NCBI GenBank assembly: GCA_029210565.1
Contig: JARGFQ010000001.1
Coordinates: 250,656-314,655, forward strand
Direction of reading: 5' to 3'
Length of the DNA: 64,000 nucleotides
Source: Bacteroidales bacterium
Lineage (GTDB): Bacteria > Bacteroidota > Bacteroidia > Bacteroidales > VadinHA17
Shown: piece by piece, positions 62,029 to 64,000 of the stretch
Numbering within the stretch: position 1 is the first letter of the stretch
Layout of the letters: each line of letters starts with the position of its first letter
The notes under the pieces: model-generated
Told to the model about the DNA's origin: nothing
Databases searched by the model: none
The model's input: the letters and a program-made list of their open reading frames with translations, nothing else
Program-made: the position numbers and the translations under genes

Positions 62029-63801
62029 TTGAATACTCTGTTTTCCAAGCAAATACGGTATATTAAAACACTTTTTGCCGACCAGCAGACCCTGATCTAC
62101 CTGCTCAGTTTTGTCGTCGGACTCGCCAGTGCAATTGCTGCGGTGGCAATGAAGAATGCAATTCATTACACCCATCTCCTTTTTACACAGGGAGTCATGA
62201 GAGGGGCAGGAGGGGTGCTTTCGATAGCCTATCCGTTATTCGGTATATTTCTCACAGTGCTGATCCTCAAATACCTGGTACGTGACAGTATCTCCCACGG
62301 TGTCAGCAGGGTCCTCTATGCCATCTCCAGGAGAAAAAGCTATATACGGAATCACAACAGCTGGTCTTCTATCCTTGCCAGCTCCATGACGATCGGCTTC
62401 GGAGGGTCAGTGGGAGCGGAGGCCCCCATTGTTCTTACAGGGGCTTCAATAGGTTCAAATATAGGTCGTTACTTCAATCTGAACTATAAGTATGTCACGC
62501 TGCTGCTCGGATGCGGCGCGGCAGCAGCTATCTCGGGTATCTTCAAGGCTCCCATCGGGGGAATTCTTTTCACCCTGGAGGTGCTGATGCTTGACCTGAC
62601 AATGTCTTCAATAGTACCTCTGCTGATCTCTTCCGTCACCGCCGCCACCGTCGCCTACTTTTTTATGGGTGACAACGTGCTTCTCTCATTCCAGGTGAAG
62701 GAGAGCTTCCTGCTCAGTGAGCTTCCCTGGTACCTTATCCTGGGGCTCTTCTGTGGATTTGCGGGACTCTATTTCACCAAAGTGACAATAGCCATTGAAA
62801 AGCTCTACAGGAAAATCAACAATGCCTGGGTCAGGATGCTGACGGGAGGGATAATTCTGGGAGCTCTGATCTTTTTCATGCCGGCACTCTATGGTGAGGG
62901 TTATGATGCGGTTATGCAGCTTCTCGCGGCTGATGGCGGCACCCTGCCGGGTCACGGACTGTTCGGGATTGAGGCTTCACGATTCTGGGCTTTTTCAGTG
63001 CTGATGGCGCTGCTGCTGCTCCTTAAGGTGGTAGCTACTGCATCCACCAACGGCGCCGGCGGAGTGGGAGGGGTGGTGGCCCCGGTACTATTCACCGGGG
63101 CAGTGGCAGGTTATTTCTTCAGCAGCCTCACCAACCACCTGTTCGGACTCTCCCTGGTTGAAAGCAGCTTCACCCTGACAGCGATGGCCGGGCTTTTTGC
63201 CGCAGTGCTCCATGCCCCGCTGACAGCTATTTTTCTTATCGCCGAGATAACGGAAGGATACGGCCTGCTCATACCTCTCATCATCACATCAACCATAGCC
63301 TTTGTGACAGCCAGGAGCTTCCAGAAACACTCCATCTACAATGAGCAGCTGGCTGCCAGCGGTGAACTTATAACTCATGATAAGGATAAGGCTGTAATGG
63401 TGCTACTCGACTGGACCAAAGAGGTGGAGAAAGACCTGCTGACGGTCAATCCCGAGGGTAACCTTGGCGATCTGGTAAAACAGATTTCACGGTCAAAGCG
63501 CAATATCTTTCCCGTTGTGGATGAATACGATATACTGGAGGGTGTGGTGCTGCTTGACGATGTAAGGGACAAGATGTTCAAGCCTGAACTGTACGATAAG
63601 ATCACGGTCAGGGATCTTATGACCATACCCCCTTCCTATATTGACCTGCGTGAGAGGGGAGATGCCGTCCTTCACGCCTTTGAGCGCACCGGAGCATGGA
63701 ACCTGCCTGTCCTCGACCAGGGCCGCTACGTCGGGTTTATATCCAAATCGCGAATCTTTTCAGCATACCGTGAATTGCTCCGACAGTTCTCCGAAGAGTG
63801 A
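62029..63801 (+). CDS. ClC-type chloride channel/transporter with CBS domains
   Basis: About 590 residues: a ClC membrane core of some 10-12 helices (about 20-425) with GFGGSVGAEAPIV holding the gating Glu (E131), GIFKAPIGGILFTLEVL and the later GAGGVGGVVAPVLFTG and HAPLTAIFLIAEITEGY signatures, and two C-terminal CBS domains (about 450-590; VTVNPEGN, YVGFISKSRIF). The start is uncertain: no in-frame ATG occurs near the domain, so I choose TTG at 62029; the ATG at 61915 would overlap the divergent peptidase gene. Function: anion channel or chloride/proton exchange, with nucleotide control by CBS likely. Confidence 0.9.
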   Translation: MNTLFSKQIRYIKTLFADQQTLIYLLSFVVGLASAIAAVAMKNAIHYTHLLFTQGVMRGAGGVLSIAYPLFGIFLTVLILKYLVRDSISHGVSRVLYAISRRKSYIRNHNSWSSILASSMTIGFGGSVGAEAPIVLTGASIGSNIGRYFNLNYKYVTLLLGCGAAAAISGIFKAPIGGILFTLEVLMLDLTMSSIVPLLISSVTAATVAYFFMGDNVLLSFQVKESFLLSELPWYLILGLFCGFAGLYFTKVTIAIEKLYRKINNAWVRMLTGGIILGALIFFMPALYGEGYDAVMQLLAADGGTLPGHGLFGIEASRFWAFSVLMALLLLLKVVATASTNGAGGVGGVVAPVLFTGAVAGYFFSSLTNHLFGLSLVESSFTLTAMAGLFAAVLHAPLTAIFLIAEITEGYGLLIPLIITSTIAFVTARSFQKHSIYNEQLAASGELITHDKDKAVMVLLDWTKEVEKDLLTVNPEGNLGDLVKQISRSKRNIFPVVDEYDILEGVVLLDDVRDKMFKPELYDKITVRDLMTIPPSYIDLRERGDAVLHAFERTGAWNLPVLDQGRYVGFISKSRIFSAYRELLRQFSEE

Positions 63802-63808
63802 CACACCG

Positions 63809-64000
63809 TTACTTTGCGGCTTGCTTCCAGGTCATCCCCCGATGATCAATGCAGATGATACTCTTTCCCTCCGAATCCGGCAGAGCTGCCTCGTAACCCG
63901 AAAGCGTAACAGTAATGTGCGGTTCTGAAGAGGATGGGGTGTAACCATACTCCTCAAGCAACCCTGCATCGGAGGCATACTCACCCTTATCCGCGGAGAG
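63809..64000 (-). CDS. C-terminal part of an unknown gene
   Basis: The last 63 codons of a minus-strand gene, running to a TAA at 63809-63811; its start lies right of the window. The peptide has acidic stretches (LLEEYGY), a beta-like ITVTLSGYEAALPD and a terminal ICIDHRGMTWKQAAK. I recognise no family. The uninterrupted frame to the window edge and ordinary codon use support it as real. It converges on the ClC gene with a 7-base gap. Confidence 0.6.
   Translation of the reverse strand, partial: LSADKGEYASDAGLLEEYGYTPSSSEPHITVTLSGYEAALPDSEGKSIICIDHRGMTWKQAAK

Noticed and set aside
1..64000. CRISPR arrays, rRNA, tRNA, insertion sequences, known riboswitches
   Set aside because: I scanned intergenic regions and saw no regularly spaced repeats, transposase frames, cloverleaf structures or recognisable riboswitch cores.

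Overview
The window looks like a chromosomal segment of an anaerobic or microaerophilic Bacteroidota, most likely order Bacteroidales. Evidence: type IX secretion sorting domains on three proteins, Bacteroidota-type -7 boxes (TAnnTTTG) upstream of several genes, few Shine-Dalgarno sequences, a rel-fur-purA cluster, DUF6702 and WbqC family proteins, rubrerythrin plus rubredoxin, and a biotin-dependent methylmalonyl-CoA decarboxylase module. There is no prophage, integrative element, insertion sequence, CRISPR array, rRNA or tRNA that I can support. Gene density is high and no gene-free stretch exceeds 300 bases.

Layout. 1-10.2 kb: rubrerythrin (cut by the left edge), plsY, pckA, a secreted beta-propeller protein with a type IX-secreted amidase, ppdK and xerD. 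10.3-16.97 kb: aroQ, pyk, a DUF6702 protein, a large type IX cargo protein and a TPR protein. 17-28.6 kb: hybrid histidine kinase, nth, aroB, aroC, tilS, a BamA-like barrel, a conserved unknown and proS. 28.9-35.7 kb: a Tyr/Gly- and Ser-rich lipoprotein with a FadL-like porin, then the larC-larE-larB-wbqC-like operon. 35.8-45.75 kb: DUF362 protein plus a NapH/NapG-like fusion, then an operon for methylmalonyl-CoA epimerase, decarboxylase subunits, a CitD-CitE fusion, CitF and a 53-residue rubredoxin that is easy to miss. 45.8-64 kb: pepD, isocitrate dehydrogenase-like, HD-like protein, GH2 lipoprotein, acyl-CoA synthetase, SPOR lipoprotein, purA, fur, rel, a type IX cargo protein with two M16 peptidases, a ClC channel and the end of an unknown gene.

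How the genes work together. pckA, ppdK and pyk sit within 10 kb and cover the PEP-pyruvate-oxaloacetate node. The mce/mmd operon fits succinate-to-propionate fermentation with sodium export, and citrate lyase plus isocitrate dehydrogenase connect to the citrate branch. aroQ, aroB and aroC are three shikimate-pathway steps. larBCE make the nickel-pincer cofactor, but no larA is in the window.

Most interesting observation. Six related structured elements lie directly upstream of plus-strand genes: aroQ, pyk (two in tandem), the DUF6702 gene, the FadL-like gene and the biotin-carrier gene. Each has a long base-paired stem enclosing a loop of 33-37 bases. In the loop a GGAAaTGA-like core recurs. 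A short GACC-containing linker follows, and then a second stem whose 3' arm contains an ATG, in four of six copies the start codon of the gene. Both stems change sequence between copies while keeping pairing. I do not recognise this family. It is either a new translational leader RNA or a palindromic mobile element that inserts at start codons.
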